Shown: positions 1-8,509, counted from the first letter of the stretch. The stretch: DNA of 64,000 nucleotides from Iodobacter fluviatilis (GCF_004194535.1 NZ_CP025781.1:1426001-1490000), one strand, 5' to 3'. Numbers and translations are program-made. Notes: a model not told the origin generated them from the sequence alone.

Positions 1-220
1 TTGGAATAAAAAAGCCACTTAAGTGCGCTAGCGTACAGACAGTTTTTTTCTTCCCACGCATTGTTTATGCCTAAGCACTTACCCCCTTCTTAAGCAAGCT
101 ACTTGGCATGCTTGCTAGTATCGGGTGCACTGAGAAAAGCCTATTTAAAGCGCATCAACAGCTCAATACCACGGTTGATCGCCATTTTTATAACCCACTT
201 TTTTCTGATGGAGAAATAAG

Positions 221-1057
221 ATGCATTTAAACGCCCACAAACTACTGATTGCCTCAAGCCTTGCCGCTGCCCTCACTGTCTTTAGCGGTCCGCTTGCTGC
301 GGCAAGCATTCCCCAGGAAATCAGCGATGCCAAACAGGAAACCCAGATCTGGACCACCTATGCCTTAAGCCCTTATCTGCGAGCCAGTGATCTCAAAGTA
401 TCTGTGCAAAACGGTAAAGCAGTGCTGAGCGGAAAAGTAGATGAAGAGGTCAATAAAGACTTAGCCAAACAAATCGCCCTAGGCGTTGGCGGAATTAAAG
501 AAGTCGATAATCAGATTGTGGTTCAGGCGGATTACGCACCAGTCAAAGAAGGCGCAAGCCGTAGTTATGGCGAAGCAATAGACGATGTGAACATCAGCGC
601 GGCGATTAAATCGAAGTTGCTTTGGAGTAAAAATACCGATGGGCTAAGCACAACGGTAGAGAGCCATGCAGGTAAGGTGCGGCTAGCGGGTACAGCCAAC
701 ACTGTGAAATCCAAAATACTGGCCAGCAACTTGGCCATGAACACCCGTGGCGTGGTTTCGGTAGATAACCAAATTGTGGTGGATGGGGCTAAAACCCAGG
801 TTATTAATAGCGTCAAAAGCACTGCATCCGATGCAGATCAAAGCATTAGTGATAGCTGGGTCACCACCAAAGTCATCTCCACCTTTCTATATTCCCGAAA
901 CGTGCCAAGCACAGATATCTCAGTGAGTACACAACACGGCGTGGTGACACTCAGTGGTAAAGTAGCCAGCGGTGCAGAGCGCTCTTTAGCCATCGAGCTG
1001 GCAAAAAATGTACGTGGCGTGAAGCGTGTAGAAGCCAAGGGGCTCATCGGCCTTTAA
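221..1057 (+). CDS. Periplasmic protein with three BON domains (OsmY-like)
   Basis: 278-residue protein with an N-terminal signal peptide (hydrophobic stretch at residues 8-22, probable cleavage after the AAA near residue 28). Three BON domains follow, at about 40-105, 120-190 and 205-278. Each has the family pattern of a strand ending in V-x-L-x-G, a helix and a closing V-x-x-V-x-N or V-x-R-V segment. BON domains bind phospholipid or envelope surfaces, and OsmY-type proteins protect the periplasm during osmotic stress. E. coli OsmY has two BON domains, so three is larger than usual. A GGAG lies upstream of the ATG and a terminator follows the stop. The neighbours are other envelope and stress genes, which supports a stress role; the exact function is inferred. 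Confidence 0.85.
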   Translation: MHLNAHKLLIASSLAAALTVFSGPLAAASIPQEISDAKQETQIWTTYALSPYLRASDLKVSVQNGKAVLSGKVDEEVNKDLAKQIALGVGGIKEVDNQIVVQADYAPVKEGASRSYGEAIDDVNISAAIKSKLLWSKNTDGLSTTVESHAGKVRLAGTANTVKSKILASNLAMNTRGVVSVDNQIVVDGAKTQVINSVKSTASDADQSISDSWVTTKVISTFLYSRNVPSTDISVSTQHGVVTLSGKVASGAERSLAIELAKNVRGVKRVEAKGLIGL

Positions 1058-1078
1058 TTACATTTATTCCCAATTAAT

Positions 1079-1114
1079 GGATCACCGGCCTCAATGGGCT
1101 GGTGGTCCTTTTTT
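1079..1114 (+). terminator. Rho-independent terminator after the BON gene
   Basis: A 12-bp stem (left arm 1079-1090, right arm from 1097 to 1108, two G-U pairs) with a short loop is followed by a run of six T. It lies 22 bp after the BON-protein stop and separates it from the DUF1003 gene. Confidence 0.75.
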
Positions 1115-1157
1115 ACATTATTGGATCCGCTATCCAAATAAGCCTTTTTCTCTACAG

Positions 1158-1166
1158 CCCCCCCCC
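1158..1166 (+). repeat. C9 homopolymer upstream of the DUF1003 gene
   Basis: Nine consecutive C in the leader of the DUF1003 gene, about 20 bp before its ATG and just upstream of the AAGGA-like ribosome binding site. Tracts of this length are prone to slippage. No coding region is affected. Confidence 0.6.
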
Positions 1167-1185
1167 AACAAGGACACTCCGCATC

Positions 1186-1734
1186 ATGAACAACTCAAAC
1201 GAGCAGCTCGCCAGCCAGTTTTTAAAAACCTGCAAAGATGCAGGGGAAAGCGAGCAAAAAGTCATGGAGCGTTTAACAAAACGCCTACATATAAGCCATA
1301 ACACCAATAAGAACTTTGATGACTCTTTAACTTTGGGCCAGCGACTGGCCGATAAAATCGCTATTTTTGGCGGCTCTTGGACATTTATTCTTATTTTTAT
1401 AGGCATACTTTTTGCGTGGATCGTCCTCAACACGCTGATCTTGGCTAATAAATCCTTTGATCCTTACCCTTATGTTTTCCTTAATCTGATTTTATCCATG
1501 CTGGCAGCATTACAAGCCCCTGTGATTATGATGTCGCAAAACCGGCATGCCGCCAAAGATCGTGCCGCGGCCGAGCATGATTACGAAGTGAATTTAAAAT
1601 CAGAACTAGAAGTGCTGGCTTTGCACCAAAAAATTGACGTCTTGCGCGATCAACAATGGTCCGAGCTGGTTTCAATGCAGCAAGAGCAAATTAAGCTCCT
1701 CACTCAAGTGCTTGAAAAAAACAAAACCTCATAA
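1186..1734 (+). CDS. DUF1003 family inner-membrane protein
   Basis: 182 residues from the ATG at 1186, preceded by AAGGAC at a suitable distance; an in-frame upstream start at 1102 would run through the terminator hairpin and is unlikely. Two transmembrane segments (about residues 60-82 and 94-116) are joined by a short loop. The family hallmark follows: a PYxFLNLxLS segment, QAPxIMMSQNR, and a charged cytoplasmic tail with KDRxxAEHDYxVNLKxE and a coiled-coil end. DUF1003 proteins are common in proteobacterial stress clusters, but no molecular function is established. The flanking BON and Crp/Fnr genes fit such a cluster. Confidence 0.85.
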   Translation: MNNSNEQLASQFLKTCKDAGESEQKVMERLTKRLHISHNTNKNFDDSLTLGQRLADKIAIFGGSWTFILIFIGILFAWIVLNTLILANKSFDPYPYVFLNLILSMLAALQAPVIMMSQNRHAAKDRAAAEHDYEVNLKSELEVLALHQKIDVLRDQQWSELVSMQQEQIKLLTQVLEKNKTS

Positions 1735-1874
1735 ACCAAAACACCGAGCTTTTGATCTGGCTAATGCAGCTCGTCATTTAAACGCTTCAACACATAGAAC
1801 TGACACTTAAACAACAAATTACTTACAAAAAAAACTATAAAAACTTTACTTTTACCACTTTTTTATTGACGATA

Positions 1875-1894
1875 TATGTTCGGTAAAGAACATA
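1875..1894. promoter_or_regulatory. Palindromic operator candidate upstream of the Crp/Fnr pseudogene
   Basis: A perfect 7-bp inverted repeat (TATGTTC and GAACATA) with a 6-bp spacer lies about 97 bp before the start at 1991. It is directly preceded by a -35-like TTGACG at 1866-1871. Size and symmetry fit a dimeric regulator binding site. Which regulator binds is not known; the site is not a canonical Crp (TGTGA) or Fnr (TTGAT) box. Confidence 0.4.
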
Positions 1895-1990
1895 GTATTA
1901 GCAAGTAATTCGGTATAACTAAGGGTAAGTACTTCATTCACTTTGCAGCACCTAGCTCTTTATTGAATAAATACCAAGCTGGAGACTCAA

Positions 1991-2744
1991 ATGACAGAAC
2001 TTCATTTCCCTTGCCAAAACCTTATTCTTACCACTTTACCGGCAACTCACTATGCCTCTTTAGCACCGCTATTAGAGCTTATTCACCTGCCGCTGGGCCA
2101 TGTGCTTTATGAATCTGGAGCACAAATGCAGCATGTTTATTTTCCAACCAACAGCATCGTTTCTTTACTTTATGTTTTAGAAAGTGGTGCATCCGCCGAA
2201 ATAGCCATCGTCGGCAACGAAGGCCTTGTGGGAATATCACTCTTTATGGGCGGTAATAGCACACCGAGTCGGGCTGTTGTACAAAGTGCAGGTTTTGCCT
2301 ATCGGCTAGGCAAAAAACAAATTAACGCCGCCTTTGATAAAGCCGGCCCCTTGCAACATTTACTGCTGCGTTACACCCAAGCACTGCTCACTCAAATGGC
2401 ACAAACCGCGGTCTGCAACCGCCATCACTCATTAGATCAACAACTCTGCCGCTGGCTATTATTAAGCTTGGATCGTCTGCCCTCTTAATAAGCTAATCAT
2501 GACCCAAGAGCTAATTGCCAATATGCTGGGCGTGCGTAGAGAAGGCGTTACAGAAGCGGCAGGTAATTTACAAAAAGCCAAACTCATTGAATACAGCCGT
2601 GGCCGTATTGCGGTACTAGATCGTCCAGGCTTAGAAAAAAGGGCCTGCGAATGCTATGCCGTCGTTAAAACAGAATTTGATCGCCTACTACCCTGCAAAA
2701 ACTTGCGTAATCCCAGCACCACAACAAAAGCCATGGCCTTTTAA
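1991..2744 (+). pseudogene. Crp/Fnr-type regulator, broken by a +1 frameshift
   Basis: The first 165 codons encode a cNMP-binding-like sensor (beta-roll with LGHVLYESG, VYFPTNSIVSLLYVLESG and GNEGLVG). They end at TAA 2486-2488, right after the DRLPS motif. The DNA-binding half continues one frame over (from about 2487, with an internal ATG at 2499) as a winged helix-turn-helix: MTQELIANMLGVRREGVTEAA, then the wing with YSRGRIAVLDRPGLEKRACECYAVV. Against the intact paralogue at 9283-10011, one extra T around 2483-2486 explains the break. Without that base the product would be about 250 residues. It lacks the glutamates and arginine of a typical cAMP pocket, so the ligand is unknown. The break may be real or a sequencing error; two separately translated domains are also conceivable. 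Confidence 0.75.
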
Positions 2745-2774
2745 CTCGCCCCCCGTCCTTCAATAAACACACAA

Positions 2775-2808
2775 AAGGGGCTTAGCATATATGCCAAGCC
2801 CCTTCTTT
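2775..2808 (+). terminator. Rho-independent terminator
   Basis: Long stem with left arm AAGGGGCTT and right arm AAGCCCCTT around an AT-rich loop, followed by TCTTT. It lies 30 bp after the Crp/Fnr pseudogene stop and can also end minus-strand transcripts from the DUF883 side. Confidence 0.7.
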
Positions 2809-2821
2809 AATGCTCTTGCTG

Positions 2822-3246
2822 CTACCGAACTTTCTCAAGGTAAGGGGCGTCATTTGCCAGCGGTTTACCCTTATTACTTCCAATTGCTGATCTTATGAGG
2901 CGATCCTGTTTCACCTCTAATGTATCCCGCACTAGAGGTAAGTACGCAAAGGCAAAGCATAGAGCGCAGCCAATAAACCGAACTCAATGCTTAGGTTGTA
3001 AAAAATCAAGCACAAAATGCACCAGATCCAACACCCCAGGCTCTCCCAAGTCAGGTAGACGATCAAAATAGTGCCATACGCAATCGCGAACCATGCCAAT
3101 AAAACGGCAAAACTTAAAACCAAAAACAATTTTAATTAACGCGTGCGCAATTTTGCCCAAGCTAGAACAACTCGCTCCAGTTTAGATAAAAGCCCAGCAA
3201 AACTATTGCTACTAATAAATAAGCGCTGAGTACCCGTCTGGAAATA
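2822..3246 (-). pseudogene. Degraded phage-holin-family (YqjE-like) membrane protein gene
   Basis: Directly behind the DUF883 stop, and in the same frame, the minus strand reads a segment (FAGLLSKLERVVLAWAKLRTR) typical of the start of YqjE/DUF1469 proteins. It is interrupted by TAA at about 3130-3132. It then continues as a strongly hydrophobic two-helix region (residues encoded 2932-3129: VLSFAVLLAWFAIAY, then CWIWCILCLIF). After a further frame change, a charged tail (VRDTLEVKQDRLIRSA) runs to a stop at 2822-2824. No start codon is found in frame. In many proteobacteria a YqjE-like gene follows a DUF883 (YqjD) gene, which is the same order. Assignment is by pattern and context only. Confidence 0.4.
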
Positions 3247-3555
3247 TTACTTACTACTACGGCCCAAGATAGCGCCTAGCAATAGCCCTGTGCCAGCAGC
3301 AACTGCCACCGAGCGCCATGGGTTAGCTTTTACACACTCCCCAGTTGAACACACGATGGATTTACTCGCTTCCACAGCACTTCCCTGCACATCCCGTGCC
3401 ATGAGTAGAACGCGATCTAGCCGCAGCATGCCCTGATTAACCGCCTCATCCGCCTTTTCACCAGTCAATGATCTTGCTGATTGCAACAGTGCTTGCGCAT
3501 CTTTAACGAGGCTCGCTACATCGGTATTAAGCGGCTTTGTATGGTTTCCAAACAT
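3247..3555 (-). CDS. DUF883 family (YqjD/ElaB-like) membrane-anchored protein
   Basis: 102 residues from the ATG at 3555, which has AAGGAA seven bases upstream; a start at 3570 is possible but has no such site. The N-terminal two thirds form an amphipathic helix region rich in A, L and D. The C-terminus has the family signature: a VKANPWRSVAVAAGTGLLLGAILGR glycine-rich single membrane helix ending in basic residues. E. coli YqjD binds ribosomes at the membrane in stationary phase through this tail anchor. A cysteine pair (CSTGEC) before the helix is unusual. The remains of its usual partner YqjE follow directly downstream. Confidence 0.8.
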   Translation of the reverse strand: MFGNHTKPLNTDVASLVKDAQALLQSARSLTGEKADEAVNQGMLRLDRVLLMARDVQGSAVEASKSIVCSTGECVKANPWRSVAVAAGTGLLLGAILGRSSK

Positions 3556-3626
3556 AATTAATTCCTTCATATAGGTAAAAAATCGGCCCCGAAAATATAA
3601 CTAGGCTTAAGCAGGGGCAAGCCCAA

Positions 3627-4163
3627 TCAGGTTACGAGTAGATCCCGCATATCATCGGCGTGCTCTTCCTCTTTCGCCATAATTCCGGCAAGCAAGAGAC
3701 GAGTTGTTGGATCGGTATCGCCGAGGTCTTTGATCATCTGGCGATAAGATTCAATCGCTACCCGCTCAGAAATCAAATTGGCCTTAATCATGGCCAAAAT
3801 ATTGTCTGAGTCGTCATACTCAGCGTGGCTACGGGCCGTAAGGGTATTGGGGTTAAAATCCGGCTTACCATTCAATTGCACAATCCGTGCGGCTAGCAAA
3901 TCCGCATGGGCTTGCTCCTCTTGTGCATGCAGCAAAAACTCCGCCCGAATGGGCCCATTTAGCAAGCCGCTGGCAGTGTAGTAATGCCGCTTGTAGCGCA
4001 AAACACAGACTAATTCTGTGGCTAAAGCGTCATTCAGCATCGCCACCACTTGCTGGCGGTTGCCCTGATACCCCGCAGTGACCGCGCCATTGCTAATATC
4101 TTTAGCTGCCGCTCTTATTTCCTCAATATCAATACCTGGATAGATATTTGTAATATCACTCAT
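3627..4163 (-). CDS. Ferritin-like protein (bacterioferritin/Dps-type)
   Basis: 178 residues forming a four-helix ferritin-like bundle. The di-iron ligand pattern is visible: E in NDALATELVCVLRYKRHYY (about residue 51), E-x-x-H in QEEQAHADLL (about 82-85), E in ISERVAIESY (about 133) and E-x-x-H in AKEEEHADDM (about 166-169). Such proteins oxidise and store ferrous iron and protect against peroxide. A conserved Met that would ligate heme in true bacterioferritin is not obvious, so the non-heme subfamily is more likely. It lies between the OmpA lipoprotein and DUF883 genes on the same strand and is probably co-expressed in a stress regulon. Confidence 0.8.
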   Translation of the reverse strand: MSDITNIYPGIDIEEIRAAAKDISNGAVTAGYQGNRQQVVAMLNDALATELVCVLRYKRHYYTASGLLNGPIRAEFLLHAQEEQAHADLLAARIVQLNGKPDFNPNTLTARSHAEYDDSDNILAMIKANLISERVAIESYRQMIKDLGDTDPTTRLLLAGIMAKEEEHADDMRDLLVT

Positions 4164-4211
4164 GATTTTTCTCGATTTAAAAAAGAACAGAAAAATAGGA
4201 TGTGACGCTGC

Positions 4212-5039
4212 TTAACGTGGTGTTACTCGGCCAGTATCGTCAGAAAGAATAATCTCAACGCGTCGGTTGAGTTGACGGCTATCGGCTGTTTTATTTGAGG
4301 CCACAGGATGAGCCTCGCCATAGCCATGAATGGCAATACGGCTATCTGCAACACCCAATTCTTGCAAAGCATTGCGCACGGCTGTAGCGCGGCGTTCAGA
4401 CAAACCTTGGTTGTGCTTAGCGGCCCCAGTGCTATCGGTAAAGCCTTCAACGAGGACAGTGCGATTTGGGTTTTGCTGTAAAACATCGGCTAATTTTTTA
4501 GCCGTTTGCATCCCCACGTCATTCAAGCGCGATAGATCTGTACCAAAAAGCACGTCACTTAGAGTGACCACCATGCCACGTTCGGTTTTTTTTGCTTTTA
4601 AGTCTGCCAATTGTTGATCAAGCTGGCTGACATGGGCTTTAGCATTCTGCACTTCCACTTTAGCCTGATCGGCCTCCTTGGTACGCTGCTCTAGCCGCGC
4701 TTGATCTCTTATTTTTGCGCTATTCACAACTCCAGCCTCGCTGGCTTTTTGCTTGGCTACTTCCTGTGTTAGCGCAATTTTCTGTTTTGCCAAATAGGCC
4801 AGATTATCAATTTCTTTCTCACTATCTTTATTGATCGCCGCTGCATTCGCTTTATTTAAAGCATCCCCCGCCTGCTTCATTTCTACAGCGGCATAAGTTA
4901 ATACCGCCGGATCATTTTGTATGGCCACATAATCTATCCGTGTTTGATCCAATAAACCTGTGCTTGTAGGTGCTGTTCCACAAGCAGCAATCAACACGGC
5001 GATTGCCAATAATATAGGCGTAACAATTTTCTTATTCAT
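4212..5039 (-). CDS. OmpA-family lipoprotein with DUF4398 N-terminal part
   Basis: 275 residues from the ATG at 5039, preceded by AAGGA; the longer reading from 5090 lacks a signal peptide at its start. Residues 1-20 form a lipoprotein signal with lipobox IAAC. An alanine-rich DUF4398-like region and a coiled coil follow (about 35-150). The C-terminal OmpA domain (about 160-270) carries GFTDSTG and the NRRVEI motif, with the Asp and Arg that bind diaminopimelate of peptidoglycan. The protein should tether outer membrane to cell wall. The upstream neighbour is a second DUF4398 lipoprotein, separated by a long hairpin at 5103-5149. Confidence 0.85.
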   Translation of the reverse strand: MNKKIVTPILLAIAVLIAACGTAPTSTGLLDQTRIDYVAIQNDPAVLTYAAVEMKQAGDALNKANAAAINKDSEKEIDNLAYLAKQKIALTQEVAKQKASEAGVVNSAKIRDQARLEQRTKEADQAKVEVQNAKAHVSQLDQQLADLKAKKTERGMVVTLSDVLFGTDLSRLNDVGMQTAKKLADVLQQNPNRTVLVEGFTDSTGAAKHNQGLSERRATAVRNALQELGVADSRIAIHGYGEAHPVASNKTADSRQLNRRVEIILSDDTGRVTPR

Positions 5040-5102
5040 GATGAAATCCTTGAAGCCACACAGTACATCTGCGTAGCAAAATACAATCAACAGAGTAGGG
5101 CC

Positions 5103-5149
5103 TGATTACGAAAGTGCTTAAGCGTGAAGATGAAGCATTTTCATAATCA
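5103..5149 (-). repeat. Long intercistronic hairpin between two lipoprotein genes
   Basis: Arms of 17 bases (5103-5119 and 5133-5149) pair with one mismatch and one G-U around a 13-base loop. No T run follows on the minus strand, so it is not a classical terminator. Its position between the DUF4398 and OmpA genes fits a processing or mRNA-stabilising element. Confidence 0.5.
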
Positions 5150-5167
5150 AGAAACGGGGCGAGCTGA

Positions 5168-5545
5168 TTATTTATTTGCGCGGTTTAGCTCTTCGCGCAT
5201 CACTCTAATATCGTCCTGTAGTGCTTGCTCTGCGACTTCTGCCTTGCCCGAATTCGCTTTACTTTGTGCTAGTTTGGCATCCGATTCAGCCTGATTAGCT
5301 AGCTCTGCAGCGAGCTTGAAATCCTTAGCCGCCATTGCCTTATGCGCGCGCTGCATTTTTTCTCGCGCCATATTCATTTCTACGGGCGCATATTTAGCCC
5401 CGCCCGCTCCTGCTGCATTTTCAACGGCAGCATCAGATACGGCGACATCGGCAGTAGCAGGTGTTTTCATACTGCTACAACCGGCCATGAGTAAAACGGC
5501 GCTAATGCCCAAGAGCTTGAGCCATTGTTTTGATTTTGTTGGCAT
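5168..5545 (-). CDS. DUF4398 domain lipoprotein
   Basis: 125 residues from the ATG at 5545, which has GAGGAA upstream; the longer frame to 5653 adds an unlikely 36-residue leader. Signal peptide with lipobox LLMAGC (Cys near residue 23). The mature part is a short spacer rich in A and V, then a two-helix alanine-rich domain (KYAPVEMNMAREKMQRAHKAM and ELANQAESDAKLAQ) typical of DUF4398. The family is found next to OmpA-type lipoproteins, as here, but its role is not established. It is probably the first gene of a minus-strand operon with the OmpA, ferritin and DUF883 genes. Confidence 0.8.
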   Translation of the reverse strand: MPTKSKQWLKLLGISAVLLMAGCSSMKTPATADVAVSDAAVENAAGAGGAKYAPVEMNMAREKMQRAHKAMAAKDFKLAAELANQAESDAKLAQSKANSGKAEVAEQALQDDIRVMREELNRANK

Positions 5546-5930
5546 GATGTTCCTCTTTAAACTGTGAATGGGTTTTTCCCCACATGCCCCTGTTATAAGC
5601 TGATTTTTGTACTCGATCGGTACGCTGACGCACATAGCGCTATTTTTTGTCATGCTTAGAAAGCTATTAAAACGCCCCGATTGCCATCTAACTCATTGCT
5701 TAATTTGTTAAAAAAAACACCACCCTCTGTACGTTAACGCTCAGACAATCCTGCTATTTCAAAGCACTATATTAATTCAATGCATTTTTATCTCTGCCCT
5801 ACTCGCAAAGCGCCCCAAATAGCAGCTCTCAAAGCAATACCTCTCAATAAAACAATGGGGATAAAGAAAAGGGCGAGGCAGCAGAGAAACTCAGGTTTTT
5901 CTCTATTTAAAAATAACCATGCAAGAGCCC
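5546..5930. other. Intergenic region, former promoter region cut by the IS
   Basis: No gene seen. It must hold the promoter of the minus-strand DUF4398 gene. Before the IS insertion it lay immediately upstream of the plus-strand Crp/Fnr gene now starting at 8561. A small hairpin (AGAGAAA/TTTCTCT, 5883-5904) is present. No convincing promoter could be assigned. Confidence 0.4.
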
Positions 5931-5938
5931 TTGCTCGG
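5931..5938 (+). repeat. Left copy of IS target site duplication
   Basis: TTGCTCGG directly abuts the left end of the IS21 element. The identical octamer follows the right end at 8510-8517. Confidence 0.92.
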
Positions 5939-5944
5939 TGTTGA

Positions 5945-6001
5945 CGCCGACCGAAAACTGACCCACCACAGCTAGTTCTGCCGATCCAAAATTGACCCAG
6001 G
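5945..6001 (+). repeat. Left-end multiple terminal repeats of the IS
   Basis: Two tandem copies, 5945-5967 and 5979-6001, of a motif ending in TGACCCA(C/G). They match the inverted copies at the right end and are probable IstA binding sites. Confidence 0.85.
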
Positions 6002-6043
6002 TGCTTTACTTATTCTGCTTAACTCTTGAGCAGAGGATAAAAG

Positions 6044-7573
6044 GTGATCACCATGGAAATGATGGGCAAAATCCGCAGGATGTATTTTCGCGATAATCTG
6101 TCGCTGCACGAAATCACCAAGCGCACGGGGCTGGCGCGTAACACTATTCGCGCTTGGGTTCGCAAACCCGCTGCCAAGGCTGAGCCGCAATACGTACGGC
6201 AGCGTAAGCCTGGCAAACTGACGCCCTATCATGCCACTCTAGAACAAGCCCTGACTGCCGACTCCTTCCGATCCAAGCAGAATCGTCGCACCGCCAAAGC
6301 CTTGTTTGAGCAGATTCAAGCTGAGGGTTATACAGGGGCTTACAGTGGCGTCACTGATTTCGTTCGTGCTTGGCGGGGCAAAGCCGGTAAGACCCCACAG
6401 GGTTTTGTGCCCTTGCAATTTGCTTTGGGCGAAGCCTTTCAATTTGATTGGAGTGAGGAGCATCTACTTATTGGTGGTATTTATCGGCGCATTCAAGTTT
6501 CCCATCTGAAATTGTGTGCCAGTCGCGCCTTCTGGTTAGTGGCCTATCCCAGTCAAGGGCATGAAATGTTGTTCGATGCGCATACTCGATCCTTTGCGGC
6601 TTTAGGGGGTGTGCCGCGCCGAGGCATTTACGACAATATGAAGACCGCTGTTGATAAGGTATTGAAAGGCAAAGGCCGGATCGTGAATGCCCGATTCTCG
6701 GTGATGTGCGCCCATTATTTGTTTGATCCCGACTTTTGCAATGTCGCCTCTGGCTGGGAAAAAGGCGTGGTTGAAAAGAATGTCCAAGATAGTCGGCGGC
6801 GAATCTGGCTGGAGGCGCAAAGCATCAAGTTCAGTACCTTTGACGCATTGAATGCGTGGCTGGCCGAGCGTTGTCGCGTCTTATGGGGCGTGCTCAGGCA
6901 TCCCGAATTCAAAGGTCTGAGCATTGCCGAGATGTTGGAGCAAGAGCGTTTAGAAATGATGCCGATGCCGACCCCGTTTGATGGTTACGTTGAGCATCTG
7001 GCTCGGGTTTCCAGCACCTGTTTAATCACCGTCGCGCGCAATCGTTACTCGGTGCCTTGTGAATGGTCGCGGCAGCGTGTGAGTGTGCGCTTGTATCCCA
7101 CGCAAGTTGTGGTGGTGGCGAATAATGAAATCATGGCCCGACATCAGCGGCTGACGGGGCAACAGCAGGTGAGCTTTGATTGGCTGCACTATATTCCGCT
7201 GATTGCCCGTAAGCCGGGGGCCTTACGCAATGGTGCGCCCTTTACGTCGATGCCTGCGCCCTTATTGCAGCTCAAGGAAAGGTTGTTACGGCGTAACGGG
7301 GGAGACAAGGTGATGGCGCAAGTGCTGGCCACGGTTCCGGTGGCGGGTTTGGATGCAGTACTGGTTGCGGTTGAGTTGGTACTGGAGTCAGGCGTCATCA
7401 GCATTGAACACATTTTAAATGTAGTGGCGCGATTGAATGACCCACCGTCCGCTATTAGCGCTGAAACGCAGCTGCAATTAGTAGAAGAACCGCAGGCGAA
7501 CACCCAGCGTTACGACGGCTTGCGTGCAGCGAGCGAGTTCGACAGCGACCACGAGGAGTCGAGCCATGCATGA
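6044..7573 (+). CDS. istA: IS21 family transposase IstA
   Basis: 509 residues from GTG 6044; ATG 6053, with AAAGG eight bases upstream, is an equally likely start. N-terminal helix-turn-helix (about 15-45: [20 protein letters not shown]). The DDE integrase core has its first Asp in FQFDWSEE, its second in [12 protein letters not shown] and the Glu in [18 protein letters not shown]-terminal region with the usual Mu-type beta domain follows. IstA cuts and joins the element's ends. The stop overlaps the istB start by 8 bases, so the two are translationally coupled. Confidence 0.95.
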   Translation: MITMEMMGKIRRMYFRDNLSLHEITKRTGLARNTIRAWVRKPAAKAEPQYVRQRKPGKLTPYHATLEQALTADSFRSKQNRRTAKALFEQIQAEGYTGAYSGVTDFVRAWRGKAGKTPQGFVPLQFALGEAFQFDWSEEHLLIGGIYRRIQVSHLKLCASRAFWLVAYPSQGHEMLFDAHTRSFAALGGVPRRGIYDNMKTAVDKVLKGKGRIVNARFSVMCAHYLFDPDFCNVASGWEKGVVEKNVQDSRRRIWLEAQSIKFSTFDALNAWLAERCRVLWGVLRHPEFKGLSIAEMLEQERLEMMPMPTPFDGYVEHLARVSSTCLITVARNRYSVPCEWSRQRVSVRLYPTQVVVVANNEIMARHQRLTGQQQVSFDWLHYIPLIARKPGALRNGAPFTSMPAPLLQLKERLLRRNGGDKVMAQVLATVPVAGLDAVLVAVELVLESGVISIEHILNVVARLNDPPSAISAETQLQLVEEPQANTQRYDGLRAASEFDSDHEESSHA

Positions 7574-8366
7574 GATGAGTGTTGAACTCAAAGCCTTGCG
7601 CTTGCATGGGATGGCGGCCGCTTGGCTGGATCTGAAGAGCCAGGGCGGCCAGAGTATGGAAACGTGTGGCTGGCTGATTGAGCATTTATTGCAAGCAGAA
7701 CACAGCGATCGTAAGGTGCGCTCGATTCAGCATCAAATGAGCGCAGCGAAGTTTCCCGTGCATCGTGATTTAGCGGGATTTGACTTTAGCGCGAGCAAGG
7801 CAGATCAAGCACTGGTCAATCAACTGGCGACATTGGCCTTTACCGACACGGCACAAAATACCGTACTGATTGGCGGCCCAGGCACGGGTAAAACACATTT
7901 GGCCACGGCGTTAGCGATCGGCGGGATCACGCATCACGGCAAGCGCGGCCGTTTTTATTCGACCGTGGATTTGGTCAATTTACTGGAAAAAGAAAAACGT
8001 GAAGGCAAAGCAGGTCGTATTGCACTCGCGCTGATGCGAGTGGATGTGGTGATTTTGGATGAACTGGGCTACTTACCCTTTAGTCAGGCCGGAGGCGCAT
8101 TGCTGTTTCATTTGTTGTCGAAGCTCTATGAGCACACCAGCGTCATCATCACCACGAATCTGAACTTCTCGGAATGGTCGAGTGTATTTGGCGATGCCAA
8201 GATGACGACGGCGTTGTTGGATCGGCTGACGCACCATTGCCACATTGTAGAAACGGGGAATGACTCCTACCGTTTCCAGCACAGCAGCTTAGCAGCAAAA
8301 ACGAAGATAAAACAAAGGGAGCAAAGCAGAAAGGAGGAAGCGCGTACCGAGGCTGAGCGGTTTTAA
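7566..8366 (+). CDS. istB: IS21 family helper ATPase IstB
   Basis: 266 residues from the ATG at 7566, which overlaps the istA stop. DnaA/DnaC-like AAA+ ATPase: Walker [12 protein letters not shown] (about residues 104-114), Walker [11 protein letters not shown] and sensor 1 IITTNLNF. It assembles on target DNA and directs IstA. The start is 14 codons inside the longest open frame, chosen for the overlap and the conserved N-terminus ([13 protein letters not shown]). Length matches the family. Confidence 0.95.
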   Translation: MHEMSVELKALRLHGMAAAWLDLKSQGGQSMETCGWLIEHLLQAEHSDRKVRSIQHQMSAAKFPVHRDLAGFDFSASKADQALVNQLATLAFTDTAQNTVLIGGPGTGKTHLATALAIGGITHHGKRGRFYSTVDLVNLLEKEKREGKAGRIALALMRVDVVILDELGYLPFSQAGGALLFHLLSKLYEHTSVIITTNLNFSEWSSVFGDAKMTTALLDRLTHHCHIVETGNDSYRFQHSSLAAKTKIKQREQSRKEEARTEAERF

Positions 8367-8385
8367 GCCGAACCTGAAGGCGTAA

Positions 8386-8412
8386 AAATAGCGGGTGAGT
8401 GGCCCGCTATTT
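8386..8412 (+). terminator. Terminator-like hairpin inside the IS
   Basis: Perfect 10-bp stem (AAATAGCGGG/CCCGCTATTT) with a 7-base loop, 20 bp after the istB stop. The A-rich left side and T end make it usable in both directions. It would limit readthrough from the IS into the downstream gene. Confidence 0.6.
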
Positions 8413-8456
8413 GCTAGACTTATGCACAGTTGCTCCGATAAAAAGCAACGCTCGGC

Positions 8457-8503
8457 CCTGGGTCAAAATTCGATCGGCAGGGTGGGTCAAATTTCAATCG
8501 GCG
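8457..8503 (-). repeat. Right-end multiple terminal repeats of the IS
   Basis: Two copies (8457-8479 and 8481-8503), inverted relative to the left-end repeats. Confidence 0.85.
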
Positions 8504-8509
8504 TGAACA

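Larger units (their letters stand above)
5939..8509 (+). mobile_element. Complete IS21-family insertion sequence
   Basis: 2571 bp, bounded by terminal inverted repeats (left end TGTTGACGCCGA, right end reads TGTTCACGCCGA on the opposite strand) and flanked by a perfect 8-bp duplication, as known for IS21 elements (4-8 bp). It encodes istA and istB with the usual overlap. Each end has two copies of a degenerate approximately 23-bp GCCGAnnnAAAnTTGACCCA repeat: 5945-5967 and 5979-6001 on the left, 8457-8479 and 8481-8503 on the right. These are the multiple transposase-binding repeats typical of the family. All parts look intact, so the element may still move. Confidence 0.95.
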
